Part shown: positions 23,896 to 36,803 of the stretch, one piece after another
How the letters are laid out: each line of letters begins with the position of its first letter
Numbering within the stretch: the first letter of the stretch is position 1
Assembly (NCBI GenBank): GCA_033439795.1
Contig: JAUTDP010000012.1
Coordinates: forward strand, 1,426,001-1,490,000
Direction: 5' to 3'
DNA: 64,000 nt
Origin: Sordaria brevicollis
Taxonomy: Eukaryota; Ascomycota; Sordariomycetes; Sordariales; Sordariaceae
Program-made: the position numbers and the translations under genes
The notes under the pieces: model-generated
The model's input: the letters and a program-made list of their open reading frames with translations, nothing else
What the model was told of the DNA's origin: nothing
Databases searched by the model: none

Positions 23896-25317
23896 TTGTT
23901 TTCTTTATTCGTCGCTTCCTTCCTGTATCGTAGATTCGGCTCGGTCGAGTTGTGTCTCTTGATCGCGGTTCGGTGTCGTCGCGAGTCTAGTATGTATGCG
24001 AGATTGTGTGGTTGCGATTTGGTAGATGAAGGTGGTGGTGGTTATCAGCTGAGCTGCCTTGCCTATCGTCGGTGCTATCGGTTGCGCGGGAGCCTTGGCT
24101 ATGGATGGCTTGCGCGCGGGTGTGGTCTTCGTCAATCGAGTCCGTCGGTTCGGTCGCTCGTTCGTGCCTTGATATGGTATTCCGACGAAGAAAGTGTCGG
24201 CTAGGCTGCCAAAGTTGGTTGTTGAATGAGGCTGTTGATGATCTTGTCGCGATACGAATCTCCGGCTGGAACTGGAAGGATGACGACGTCTGCTCGCACG
24301 CTGCTGTGTGGTGCAGTGCTGCCAGGCGGGCTGGCGGGCAGCATCATGCTCCAGTGCTCCACTGAAAGCAGGGACCCGCTGTCCAATGATCTGTGGGTCA
24401 ACCGTCCCAAAGGCTGTGGTCTAAGCGTTTAAGTGGCACGTGACACCCTTTGTGGTGACCACTTCTCGCTATCAACTTTGCTCACGTTGACGAGTAGGAA
24501 AATGGTAGTGAGAAAAGGAGAATTTTTTTTACGCTTGTTTGATTCTCTTTCTAGCCTACCATGTCTATGGCCCAGTCCTATGTACGTACAAAGCACCCGC
24601 CTCCTTATCCTCTCCCCTTTCGAGATTCCCCCCAAATAATAGTTGTTCCTATACAAATCAACGCCTTAAACATTTGATGGAAAAAAAAGCACGGCCGTGA
24701 GGATCCCGACTGAGACTCAGCTTTCACTTGTTGATCCTTCCCCTTCTTCCGCCACCAACAACCAGCGACAGCACCATGAGAAAGTAACCCTCCAAAAGAC
24801 CAAAGACGGCTTGGATGCAAAAAAGACAGAAAGAGTTATTATGACGCTATGCGGTGTGTAATAGTAAACAATAGTGCAAAGCTGAAAATGTCTTCTGCCG
24901 GCGTTGCGGGAAAACAGCAACAAGGACCGTCTCTCCCACCAGTTCGAAGTCAAATGATTCCCCCTTTTAGTGTACATACAATGCTCAACTCCAGCGGTGC
25001 ATTAGCACTTCCTTGAGTGCTTTCTCTCCTTGGCCAAGCAAAGGGAGGCAAGCGCGAGAGTGCTCATCCACCATGAAAGAACCGATTAGACAATTAAAGA
25101 CTAATCTTAGGTTTTGCGAAGTAATCGGAAGAGAAATGTTCGTGACCTGCCCCTTTACCATGCGATGGCCACTTTTCCCCGATCAGGGAAGGACATCCAT
25201 GTGCCTCCAGGAGCTGTCAAGATATCAGATTAGGGAAGACATTACACCTTCTCTGACACCCTGCCCTGCGCATGACGAGACAAGGTCTGTCGGCTGACAA
25301 ATTCGTTGGGGTTGCTT
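23896..25317. other. intergenic: vps68 promoter and gs-1 3' region
   Basis: About 1.4 kb between two minus-strand genes. No convincing gene, repeat or RNA was seen. Confidence 0.5.
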
Positions 25318-27080
25318 TTAGATCTCAATGTCCTTCATATCCTCGCCATCCTCAACTGTTGGTTGCTTGCCCTTAGACTCTGTCGCCTTGCCGTTCACCT
25401 CGGTTTCAGGCTTCTTTTCCTTATCTTCGCTTGTCCTTTCCTTCGCGGGAGCATCCTCCTCACCATTAACCTTGGTGTCCTCTCTGCTGTGCTCTCCACT
25501 CGTCCTTGGGGTGTTCAACTCCATCAAGTTGTCGGCCTTGGCGTCGTTGGAAGCATTGCTAGCCGTCAAAGAGGTGGTAGGTGGCGCTTCCTCAGCAACA
25601 CGTGCCAGTGGGCTTGGCTTACCATAGCCTGGTCGGATGGGACTCTGCATTGGTGAAGTGCCATTAAGACGGTGTAGTGACCTGCCACGAGGCTCGTTGT
25701 GGTCTGTTGGGCTTTGGTAGGGAGAACCGGGAGTAGGAGGAGAGCGCAAGCCGGAAGCCGAAGCCATGGAAGGCGCCATGGACTTGCGCTTGTTCGCCGT
25801 GCGGCCATACTTTTGATCCATCCTCCACCTCAAAATCTCGAAATAAGGCGGCTCAACACGGGTCGCCTTAAACTCACGCAGCTTGAGCTCATTGGTTTCC
25901 TCATCAACGAACCACCTCCCGCTGTTGAGATCCTCCGCGACCATAGCGAGGAAGTGCGCCCACGAGCGGGCCACAACGTACTTTGTATCGTAGTCGCGAC
26001 CGAAGAGGATGATCTGACCCCAGTGGCCCCTAGGTCCAGGCGCCAAATCGACAGCCAAGTTGTTCCCGCCCCAGTCACGAACGAGAGGAATCCAGGCAGG
26101 GTGCGCATACGCCTTCTGGATCGCAAGTGGGGGGACAGAGTCCTGCTTGTTGAGAAGTTCTTGTCGCCAGTTTTGGTTGCGGTTAGGGGCGTCCTTGGAC
26201 GATGAGGCTTGAGAGGCAAATGCCTGAGATTGGCGCTTGACGAGTACAGGATCCAGCATGAACTCCTGGTTCACCGTCTTCCAGTTGTCCCACTCCTGGA
26301 CAATCTCTTCGCAGTCGAGCAACATGGCGCTGAAAATGATACCGGTTGGAAGGCCACCGCGCTCCTGACCGTCGTGAATTTGCAACGATTGCCTGAGATC
26401 TTGAGGAAGGGTACAATCAAGCTGGTATTCTAGTTCGTTCAGATCATTGACGGTGCAGCCCTCACCCAGTTGGTCGAACAACTCGGGGTAGTTCTCCTCG
26501 GCCCAACTGTCGATCTTCTCCCAAGAGCTGGCAACTGGTGGAGGGGGTGGGCCGCCATTCGCAAAGTTCTGCATCGGAATCTCGCCGGTCGGGCTCTGTA
26601 CATCGAAGGCGTCTTGGTGGACGGATTGGCGTTGGCTCACTAACCCGGGGGAGTAAGGGCCGTTGGCGGGACTCGGCATGGGGGAAATGGCACGTCCGCC
26701 GTATGATGTGTCGAAGCTCATGGTAGAACCACGGCCATCTCCTTGGAGGTAGGGTGAGTTGATGTCGGCGCGCGAATCGGAGGCGGTAGTAACGCCCGCG
26801 AGACCGGAGTTCCGGTTCAATGGGACATGACGTCCACTTCTGTAGGGAGAGTCGATTCCGGCATCTGTTTCCCAACCATGACATGTAAGCGATCGAACGG
26901 TGTGTAGGGAGGCAGGGCGCAAGGACGAGGTAACTAACGTCGATCATAACTGGTCATAGCATGCCAGATATCCTTGAAAAGTCTGGTAGAGAAAACATGA
27001 CACGGGTTAGCCAGAAGCTCTCGAATCGCAGATGAACTCCTAAAAGCGGTGACGGAGCAGAGAGCAACTTACCCAGCCAT
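25318..27080 (-). CDS. gs-1: GS-1, SMI1/KNR4-family cell-wall synthesis regulator
   Basis: Homologue of Neurospora gs-1 and yeast SMI1/KNR4, needed for normal beta-1,3-glucan synthase activity and cell-wall integrity signalling. Exons 27080-27073 (8 nt, MAG), 26982-26939 and 26864-25318; 532 aa. The start reads MAGLFKDIWHAMTSYDRH. A disordered Ser/Pro/Gly-rich region precedes the SMI1/KNR4 globular domain at about 128-310, where motifs such as SWEKIDSWAEENYPELF, GLPTGIIF and DWGGNNLAVDLAPGP are visible. The C-terminal 200 residues are disordered and rich in S, P, E and K, ending in an acidic tail. The 532-aa length is what I remember for the N. crassa protein. No transmembrane segment is seen, consistent with a cytoplasmic regulator. 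Confidence 0.93.
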
Positions 27081-30000
27081 TTTGGGAGCTCAGATGGGAT
27101 GTGTATGCGGTCGAAGCCCAGAATCTGTAGAAGGAATCGCGCTGATGTTGCAATCCGTCGTTGTGACAGGAAAGAGGACAAAGGACCAGAATCGAGGATC
27201 AAGGGGGGAATTCCCTTGAATTAGTTCGACGCGCCGTCTGCCGAAGTTGTTCTCGGCGGTTTGGAACAAGCGTCGAAGGCTCCGGAAACCGCGTCGAAGA
27301 TGGTGGACCCTGTGAACCCGCACTTCAGCAGTAGGTCGTGGTGCTTTATCGGTGGCCGAAAAGGTGTTATCGCCGTCGCCTCTTTTTCTTTCTCTCCCAG
27401 AATGATCCGTCGTGATCGGTACTCGTTGGTGTTCGTGGGATGGGTGTTAAAGGGCGGCCGTGGCGTAACGCCGGGTGGAAAAGAGTAAAGGGCAGATGGA
27501 TGGCTTCCCGGTACCTTTTACTGGTGCAGGAAGCTAATGGATGTTGCAGCGGCCTCCTTTTTTTCAGACCAAATGTCGCTGCAGCAGTGCAGGTGGTACC
27601 TGGTACGGGGCTACCCGAGAGCGCAGAGGCTTTTTAAGTAGCAGGTTTTTAGTGCAGCTGCAGTAGCAGGGGGGTGTTTGATGGAGAATGGACTCTCTTT
27701 TTATTGAAGGCTTTCCACTTCCACTCTTGTTGCCGGGTGCACAGGGCAGCAACAAAAACAATCAACAACAAAACAACAACGAGCGAACGAGTATGAACGA
27801 GAGCGAATGTGTGTGTGTGTGTGTGTGTTGGTGGGTTGGAGAAGTTGAGAAAGTTCAAAGCGGGAAAAAGATCAGAACGAGCGGTGGTGGTCTTTTGATG
27901 CTCCTGTTATCAAAGCGGTCGGTGGTCGATGATGTAGTGGGATGCAGTTAGAGCACAGCAGCACAGCAGCACAGCACCAGTGGACAGATGCCGAGCGGGC
28001 AGGCGGGCGGGCGGTCAAGGTGCTTCACAAGTGTGAAAGTCAAAAAGTCTGGGCGACCCAGAGAAGAGAAGCGCAAAGTCACGGTGACAAGGTGACACTT
28101 CAGCAACGAAAGAGGGAAATGGAAGCCAAAAAAAAAACAGGAGTGGAGGGCCCAATTTCATATGGGGGACGAGATATCATTTGCTGGACCATGTAGGTAG
28201 ACCATGCCACTCCACCCCTTTTTCTCCCACCCTTCCTTCCCATTCTGCCCTTTCCAATTGCATTGTCCATTTCAATATTCTTTCCCCAATCCCATCCTAT
28301 TCCTCTCGGCGTTCCGCCGTCTCATTGCCCGTTGTCCATTGCCCTGATATGTCTCTAGAGTGGTATAGTGGGTGAATAGCGAAGATGCGAAACAGCTGGC
28401 TACTCTCTTTCATATTCCTTGATTCTGCTATTCACTATAGTACCGGCCTATTGTTGAGCTGAACTATCCGGGGTTTAGTCCCATCCTCCGTCTTCACATG
28501 GTGGGGAATAGTATAGTTATTCAGCGGGGAGCGGACACAACGGACTTGTCGGACACTGATCGCTAAAAGTGCTGATCGGTCGTTGAGAAGACTCAGAAGA
28601 GCACCAATGATCCACCGCACCGCTCGGCAGACTGATGATTGCACATGTTTGTCTCCGATACGGCTGTCATCCGTTGTCCGCCCGGGTGATCGTTGCTCGC
28701 CTGAGCCCCCGAACATACGAGAGCAAACCGGCCGTGATTGTCGACGGCGATGACCTGTTCGGCCGGGCCCTCTTCCGTCAGCTCGACAGGCCTGGACTGC
28801 GACTGCGCTGCGACCGGACTGTGGGTCGGGTGTCGTGGGTGCCCGTGCCTCCAGAATTCAGGGACATCAAGGTGCGGGCAAGCATCATCCTGCGCCAGGC
28901 GCGATGCGTCGGTACATGATTTGACCACTGGTAATAAGCTTAAATTCAGGTACCTCGCTATCATGCCGCAATCTCACCTACGGCACACAATGCCCCTTGC
29001 CAAGACATTCTAAGCTTTGCCCCTTGGCCCTTGCTCAAACGCATTTCGCAGGGGAGACCAACACCAGGGACGTCACTTCCAGTCTTATTTCCTCTCGATA
29101 AAGACCACCTGCCCCAAGTCTTCAACACCCCTTTAATTAACGGACGGAATACTACAAGAAACCGTTTGGCACCCAAGACTTCAAAAAGAAGATTCCATTG
29201 CGGGTCCAGGACCCTTTTTCTCTTTTGCCCTTGTTCATCGTCAATGCCCTCCTTGTTCACTTGGACGGCATGCAAGCAACAAGAACAAACTTGAACTCGC
29301 AAAAACAGAGCAGGTGATCCCTCCCAAGACGCCCTTCTTTTCGCAGTTATAGTCGCCTCGTACATGACTATCCCATCTCCCGTGCCGTCCAATGAGATGA
29401 ACGGTGATCTCGTTTCATAAAGAGAGCGCAAAGTCTTGGGACACGCGAAACAGAGACAGACAACCTTTGATATCAGCCAACCAGATGTCGGCATCCTTCA
29501 CTTCTTCGGTACTGCATTTCCCGCCATGTTGTATAACACCAAAATAATTAAACCAAACAGCCCGCCCGTCATCTAAATTCTCTTGATCAAATATGCGTCA
29601 CGTTTCCGCCATACCCAGCGGACGACTGGCGGGTCAGGAGTTGTCTTTTTACCTTTCCCTTGCTCTTCGACATTTACCAAGGACTCCCGGACTTCCGGCC
29701 GGCCAGAACACACTCCATCTTTTGTCCCCCTTCGTATCCATATCCATATTCATATTTATCAAAAGCATGCATATCAGGTTCGCGAACCGTCCAGACCTCA
29801 TCCACTTCCCTCAGACAAGACTGGGATTCCTTCAGTCACTCTCAGTTGCCCAACTTTCCCCATTACACCCATCCATCCATCATCCACTTGCACACGGCAT
29901 CCTCGGCCCCGGCCCAAGCCGTCGTCTAACTCTACTCCTAGTCATCGCTTCCCTTCAAGACATTAGTTTCGTCTCGCAAACCACGCCTAACTTCATAGAC

Positions 30001-31161
30001 ATGACATAAATAGTACCATCTACAACTCCACGTTTTATTTCGCTTTACCCTTACTTGACTCTAAGCCTAAGTAAGCGGCCCATGAGCTGATGGATGGATA
30101 CGTACCTCCTGAATTCCGGATTTTTAAACTGAATTCCGCTAGTGCCGTTTAACTCAATAAGATAGCATAACATTGTTTCCTCACCTCGCAAAGCGAGTAT
30201 ATAGTGTAGATCTTCTTGTTGAAGATCAGATGCAAGTCATTTCTTTGTATATGCACTAACCCCGCAAGTGTGTGCGCTGCTGTGCTGTATGACCGTTGTG
30301 AACTTGAGAGGTGACCGATCTCAAAAACATTCACAGCAAGTGGCAGTGATGATAACATGCACGTAGCCGTTCAATCAGCTGTTCAGTTAATGCTGCCTCA
30401 CATCATGATTGACGTAGTACCGTAAAAGTGGTGAATGTGATAAAAGGGTGGTGGTATTACCTCTTTTTTTTTTTTTCAGTAGAGATGCTTGACTCCCATC
30501 AAAACAAAGGCATTCCTTAACAGTCCGCGTTCCCTAGCCTCTAAACTTTTCACTTACACACGCCCGCAAGCCAACATCATCCAACTAACGCAAAATGCCC
30601 ACGAGGATCAGACAGACGTGCATGGCATGAGCATAAGCATGACCGTTGGCACTGGCACTGGCACTGACACCCCTTCATGCATCATCAAAGTGTGCATACA
30701 CGAAGTATGTACATATGCAGAATGCGGAGCTTCATAACCGGTGCAGAAAGCGAAAGGCACATGAGACGGGTTCTCAGATCCGAGGGTTTGGCTCAGATGT
30801 TGGAGAGAAAAAAAGAAGGGGGGCCCGTGTTGAGGCGAAGGTGAACGTTGAACCTGAGATGTCAAGTCATGGACAACTTACTTTTTGACAACGCGGTTCG
30901 GGCGAAGACCTCTCAATGAGACCAGGCATTAGAAGATTAAAATTCCAGGCTAGAGTTAGGGGATTGGAAGCCTGAAGTGAATATCTGAAAAGAAGGTGAG
31001 ATGGTGTCAGTAGGATTACATGGTAAGAACCAAGAAAGGCAGTCAAACCATCTGCACTCCCCCATGAATGAATAATAACCATTAAATCTCTCTAAATTAT
31101 CTACTCCCACCTAACAATATGCTACCCATCATAACAAGTCCTTTATCTGCTGCTCATCCAC
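27081..31161. other. 4-kb intergenic interval
   Basis: Lies upstream of gs-1 and downstream of sec8 (both on the minus strand). The gs-1 side carries a (TG)n microsatellite at 27808-27828 and short CAG/CAA-type runs. Around 30639-30665 there is a short GGCACT tandem. No protein domain or RNA gene could be supported. The interval should contain the gs-1 promoter and leader. Confidence 0.5.
27808..27828 (+). repeat. (TG)n microsatellite
   Basis: About ten TG units upstream of gs-1. Plain dinucleotide repeat. Confidence 0.9.
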
Positions 31162-34100
31162 CTAAGACTGCCACATATACTCGCTCAAATTCAGCAACTT
31201 GTCCGCCATCTGCCTCTTCGCCGCCGCCGCCACGCCCCTCTCCGGGTCCGCCAACTGTTCACTGTAACACAGCTCCACAAGCGCCTTGAGCTCATCATAA
31301 CTAAACCGATCTTTATCATCACCAAAGATCTCCGCGCTCTTCCTCGAATTAGGCGTCTCCGTCCCCTCTCCAGCGTCCTCACTTTTCCTTCCTGCCTCAC
31401 CTGTTTCCTGAGACCCAGAAGCAACGCCCTCCCTGGCCTTTTCGAGAATGGCATCCACCCCCCTCTCAAACATTTCGAAATAGTTGCTAGCGCGGACGAG
31501 GTCGACTCCTTCCTCAATGTTCTTGAGGTTTTGTTGAAGAACAAGGATGTTAAGCTGCATGCGTCCGCACCCCTTGGCGTTCATGGGCGCCGTCATGGGC
31601 GCGTTCTTGATTAGGAACCCGTTGATCAGCTTACCCAGCCCATTCCTTACGAAGCGTACTTCGCGCTGGCGCAGGCAGCGGACCAGAACTTCGTCGTAGG
31701 CGACCATTTCTGAGTTGAGTGACAGGATTTCGGGGTCGGGCTCGTTGACTTCTTGGTCAAGCAAGTAAGGGGCGGTGGTCAGGGGGGAGAGGGCGGTTTG
31801 TAGGGAGTGTAGGATGCGGGTGCGGATTTCGAGGTGGAGGGTTAGGAGGGCGGTGGAGGCGAGTTCGTCGTAGGAGGTTAGGATGCTGTCGAAGTTTCTG
31901 GGACGAGTTTTGTTAGTTCATGTTTGAGAAACAAAAGGGGAAAGGTAGATGAAAACTTACTGGACGGTATCCTGCGTCATAGGCAGGTACACGGGTCCTT
32001 CCTCTCCGGTAGCCTTGCTTGGATCATTCAGCAGCGTCCAGCGCTTCTTCTCCGCCTTGGTCGGGAAGCTGGACTTGGATGAGTCCGTCTCGTTACGCGT
32101 TATGTGACGCAGACCGTGGATCTTAACCGACAGCCACTTCATGCTGGTGTAGAGCAGACAGAGCGATTGGATCGTGTCGCGGTCCTGGATGATGTCGCTG
32201 GCGTCCAGGTCCTGGCCGTTGGCCCACGCGATCAGCTGGTTGACCTCGCGGTAGAGCAGCTCCAGGTCGTCCAGGTTGTCCGAGTTCCACAGCCTCTGCA
32301 TCGTCTGGCGGACCTCACTAGGCTCGATCGCGAGAATGGCAGATGCCCGAAGTTTTTCTTTGTCGCTGGACTTCTTGTCGCCTTCTTGTGTCTTGGTTAC
32401 TAGGGCCTTGTACCAGCAGAAGCAGCGGTCGTAGTAACGCATCATTTGGGTGATGATGAGGGAGCTGAGCGCTTGGTCGTGGGGAATAGTGCCCAGCATT
32501 CTGCAGAAGGCGGTGATAACCGTGAAGAAGGCAGTGGTGCCCTTGAACACTGGCCGCTTGGCGACTTGGGCCCATTCCGAGTCTTGCTGGAAGGCATCTG
32601 CTTCGCCGAAGACGGTATCGCTGAGCTTTCCAAGAGTCTCGTCCAGTTGGGGCTGGAAGACATTCACAAGGAAGTTGTCAAGGAACGATGTCAGCGTGCT
32701 CGTCGCCAAGTCGGACCCTGGAGGTACAATGCTCTTCAATCTCTGAAGGAAGATGAGGGTGGGTGGTAGAAGCAGGCTCATGTTGAACACGCTGGGCTCT
32801 ACTAGAGACTTGTATGTGCCACTGTTCTGTTGACTGCTTCCGGACCCGTAGCCTGCCGACTTCCTCGAGGTTACTGGCTCAGAACGTGGTATAATCAGAG
32901 AGCCCTTCTTGTTGTCTCGCCGAGTGTTGTCTGTCAGTCCAGGGACAGCAGCCCGGATGATGGAGTCCAGGGCCTCGTATTCAGAAGCCATCTCGGCCGA
33001 CTTGGCATCAACCTCGGAGAACTTGAACAGATTCTCGCGGGCAGAGTCCGTCCTGCCATTCATACCCATACCAGGTCTCTGGGTACGGCTAAACTGATAG
33101 ACATCCGCATCAGTGGTGACATAGTTGTGCAAGAGCGCACGGATCTCGTTCTGGTAGAGATTCCAAAGCTCCTTGAAGCCGCCTAGCAGCACACTGTTAT
33201 TGCCAGCACCTTCACGGCGGATCAAAGCCTTGATAGCTTCGTGGAGCACACGGTGACCCTCGGCAATGGCCTCGAATTTGCCGTACAGCGTCGATAGCAG
33301 ATCGTGAATGACATCTGCCCGCATTCGGGTCTCGCGGTGGCCGTAAATGTTGAGGCCGTGGGACCCAGCTGCACCTCCACGCAGCGAGCTTGGGTGTTTC
33401 TGGTCTACATCGTTGATGGTCTCGTTCACAACTGCGAATAGCTCCACGGGTAACCTCTGCTTGAGCATGTCGACCGCTGTCTCTAGCCTTCCCAGTTTGT
33501 TTAGAGCCTCAACGAGGAGGGTCACGTAGTAAAACGTGTCGGCCTCGGGATTCTTTTGCGGGTCCTCGGCCACGGACTTCTCCCAGTCAATGGAGTCTAG
33601 GATTCCGTGAAAGGGTGCCACGCCTGGGGCATCTCCATAGGCCTCGTGAGAAGTTCCCTGGACCTTGGCCAAGTTCTGCCACCTTTCCTGACAATATGGC
33701 GATTTTAGATATAGATGTTCGTGTAATTCCTCCACCAGGATATCCATGAGCGCAGTCTCTTGGTTCGCCAGGTAGCTCCGTAGGTCGCTCAGAGCCCCAA
33801 TGTTATCCAGCTCCGGCTTCCTCAACTTCCGTAGCGCATTCTGCAGAACTTCGACAGCGGTCAGGAAACGCTTCTCGGATATCCTGGCCTCCAACTGGTC
33901 TGGAACGGTCCGCAAATCGTCCAGCTCGTTCAATGTTTGTAGGACGCCATCGTACATGCGTGACGTGGCATGGAGTTGTTTGAGTTCTGGGTTGGTGGTG
34001 CATAGTGCCGTCTTGGATGCTGCCAGAGACTCCTTGAGGGCGCGCACCTTCTTCTGGGAAGCCTGTATGCTCCCTTGGATCTTATGGAATGTACCGATCG

Positions 34101-34551
34101 AACTGTTGAATCCCTGATGGTGATCGTGGACAATGTTCTTGAGCGATTCTTGAAGAAACTGGTGTGTCTGTTGGAAGTTGCGGTATTCGTGGGCGCGGCC
34201 AACGGAGCTGGTGTCGAGAAGCTGGAGGGCCAGCTGGACGGGGATACAGTCTGTCTCGACCATGGCGGGCCATTCTCTCTTGATCAGATCCAGCACATTC
34301 CCAATCTGGCGCTCGGCGTTGGACTGCATCTGCATATCTCCGGCAGCCGTGCGGCCACGCTGGGCAGATCGGGGAGGCGGCGCATTTCGGGAGGCCGTGG
34401 ACGGCCTTGAAGCCGGGTTGGCGCTGGTGCCATAACGGTCGCTGGCATATCCGTCGCCGTAGGGATCGTAGTCGTCGTTGCGCCGACCTAGGTTACCGTA
34501 GCCGCCATTGCCCCGATATGACTGCGGCTGCTGGCCGTATCGGTCGGCCAT
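31162..34551 (-). CDS. sec8: SEC8, exocyst complex subunit (EXOC4)
   Basis: Subunit of the octameric exocyst, which tethers secretory vesicles to the plasma membrane at growing tips and septa. Exons 34551-31961 and 31897-31162; 1108 aa, the usual fungal SEC8 size. The single intron has donor GTAAGT and acceptor CAG and joins in frame (Gln codon split). The N-terminus is low-complexity (Gly/Tyr/Arg/Asn, then Ser/Pro). It is followed by the conserved Sec8 N-terminal region starting near residue 80 (RQIGNVLDLIKREWPAMV) with coiled-coil helices, and then a long helical CATCHR-type rod without catalytic motifs. The C-terminal exon ends LLNLSEYMWQS. It is divergent from rai1, with 608 bp between the start codons. 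Confidence 0.92.
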
Positions 34552-35159
34552 GATGGTGGTGGTGGTGTTGTTTGACTCGGCGTCCGGGTGTCGCGAGGAG
34601 GGAGCTATCGTGTTGCGCGGTACTTCATTATCAGTTGTGAAAGGGCTTAGGCCTGTGCTCTTTTGTATGCCCGGCTGGTCAACAGTCGGTGGAGGTTGTA
34701 CGTGTCACTGGGCGGACGTCGCCTCGTCGTCACCAGGAGCTTGTGTCGAATTGGATGTTGGTGATAATGATTTGGTGTTGCTGTCTCCAAGTTCATGATC
34801 CCGGCCCCTAAACAGATGCACAGTGGTGGTTGTTACAGAAGGTCCCGCCGTAGCTATAGTGACGGGCAAGTACCTGGGGCTCTACAGCTCCCGTACCCAT
34901 AGCCCCACTTTCTGGACAGGACCTCACGCAGAAGTTACACTCGGGCAGACGGTTTAGTACAGGGAGGAACACTAACAATTACAAGCACTACAAGTCTACC
35001 TCTAGATACTTCCCTTCCTTTACATCCATCACCTCTTGCATCCTCCCTTTTAAGGTTAGGTTGATGGCGGCCCATCAGGTCATTCTAACAGGAAAGTTTA
35101 GCCAAAGACTGGAAAAACTCATCCGCCCAAGCAGAATAAGACGGTCACCCCTTTCGATC
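34552..35159. promoter_or_regulatory. divergent promoter region sec8 / rai1
   Basis: 608 bp between two divergent starts. An in-frame upstream ATG for rai1 exists at 35064, but the family N-terminus begins at the later ATG. No specific site was assigned. Confidence 0.5.
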
Positions 35160-36803
35160 ATGGCCGCGGCTTTCCCTATCCAGCCCGTAGCACGGTTTGC
35201 GGGCAAGAGTGAACTGGTTAAACGACCAAAGGTGAGCATATGATAACCTACCGGTACAGGAGGCTTTGTGTGTTTGTACTTCTTAAAGGATCGAGAAGCT
35301 AACTTGATAAACAGGAATTCGCATGCTTCTCATATGACGAGGACCACAAGTTCCATCTCGGAGCTCAGTCGTTGAAGTGGTATTACACACCGGACCTCAA
35401 CGTCGACCTATCCAAGGGCTTCGAAAGCTTCGTCAAACATGATGACAGTGTAGACGAGCATCTGGACAGTCTACTCACTACCATTGCCGACTATGAGCAA
35501 AAGACGTCGAAGCCTATCGATGCTCACATCGTAACATGGAGAGGCATGATGACAAAGGTGAGGAGCTATCAACTAGCTGGAGTTGTTTGTATCCAAGGCA
35601 CTAACACGCATCTTCTGCCAGATCATGGCAGCCCCCTTTGATGATGACGGGTTTGAGATGAACGCCACCCTTTACAGAGTTCGTCCACATTCGCCAGTTG
35701 GCCATCCATCGTGAAAAGGTCTTGTCATACTAACATGGCCATAAAGGGCAGCATGTAAGCGATCAAATGGTCTCTCACCGCTGTAGTGTATGGACTGACA
35801 GCGGCAAGATTTATCGAAGAGAATCACGCATACAAACAGGAATCGAGAGCAAATGAACGACCATGGAACGGGCCAATTCCTCAAGAAGTGATGCAGTATT
35901 GGGGTAGGCTAACATTCATATCAACCACGTCTGTTGAGCTGATAGCTGACATATCGTGACACTTTCAAGGCTACAAGTTTGAGACCCTGAGCACACTCCC
36001 GAGGCCATGGGGCGAGACATCCCGCGAGTTCATCGAAAGCCGACCTGACCATGTCGTCAACAACAAGGAGCAATACTGTTCGGTGGTTCGCACAGGAATT
36101 GGCAAGACCATTCTTTGCATTGGTGGAGAAGTTGATGCCAGTGAGTATTCTCATCTCCTCATGTAAACTCGTCTTGCCGTCTCCAACTGACACTCCGTCT
36201 TTCGCTATCTAGTATGGGACGACAAACCAAGGACTCAAGGCGATCCAATCAACTGGGTGGAGCTCAAGACGTCGGCAGTGATCCAGAATGATCGCCAGGC
36301 CAACAACTTTGAGCGTAAGCTCATGAAGTTCTGGATCCAGTCCTTCCTTCTCGGCGTCCCCAAGATTATCGTTGGCTTCCGGACACAGGATGGACTGCTG
36401 GTTGGGATCAAGGAGTTTCGCACCATGGATATACCATTGATGGTCAAGGGGAACGGGCGACCGAAATGGGATGGTGATACTTGCGTCAACTTTGCCAGTG
36501 GCTTTCTCGAGTGTGAGTCTCGTCCATTCTCCCACCCTTTGGCCCGCAGGTAATCGTCGTCTTGTGCTCTGAAATTTTGGACTAACTTGTTTCTACTCAG
36601 GGCTCCGCCAAACTATCACCGATGAGGGTGTGTGGAGGATCAAAAGAAGGCCTCGGTCGGCTGAAATCGAAGTGTTTAAAGTCGAGGAGGTGGGCCACGG
36701 ACACATCATCACAGATGAGTTCATGAACTGGCGGATCAAGCTCGAGCTTCGTCAGGCACAACCAGCAACTGAAGACGAAGGGGCACAGCAGGCTCAAGTC
36801 TAG
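35160..36803 (+). CDS. rai1: RAI1/DXO-family decapping nuclease
   Basis: Nuclear partner of the 5'-3' exonuclease Rat1; the DXO/Rai1 family removes defective or non-canonical 5' caps. Eight exons: 35160-35231, 35315-35557, 35622-35678, 35747-35754, 35809-35903, 35970-36140, 36213-36512 and 36601-36803; total 1149 nt, 382 aa. All three metal-site motifs are present: GYKFE (E163), EVD (E212, D214) and ELK (E232, K234), so the enzyme is probably active. The fourth exon is only 8 nt (GGCAGCAT). It is required to give YRGSIFIEENHAYK; skipping it shifts the frame into a stop within 16 codons. The ATG at 35160 gives the usual MAAAFPIQPVARFAGK start; an in-frame ATG at 35064 would add 32 residues. 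Confidence 0.88.

Noticed and set aside
28360..28445. Short inverted repeat resembling a tRNA A-box (GGTATAGTGG)
   Set aside because: No cloverleaf, no B-box at the right distance; the match is about 16 bp with gaps.
30630..30670. GGCACT tandem repeat as a regulatory array
   Set aside because: Only three to four short units; no further structure.
19107..36803. Idea of an mRNA-cap cluster (CBP80 and RAI1, with SF3B4 further left)
   Set aside because: The genes lie many kilobases apart, on both strands, with unrelated genes between; chance is sufficient.
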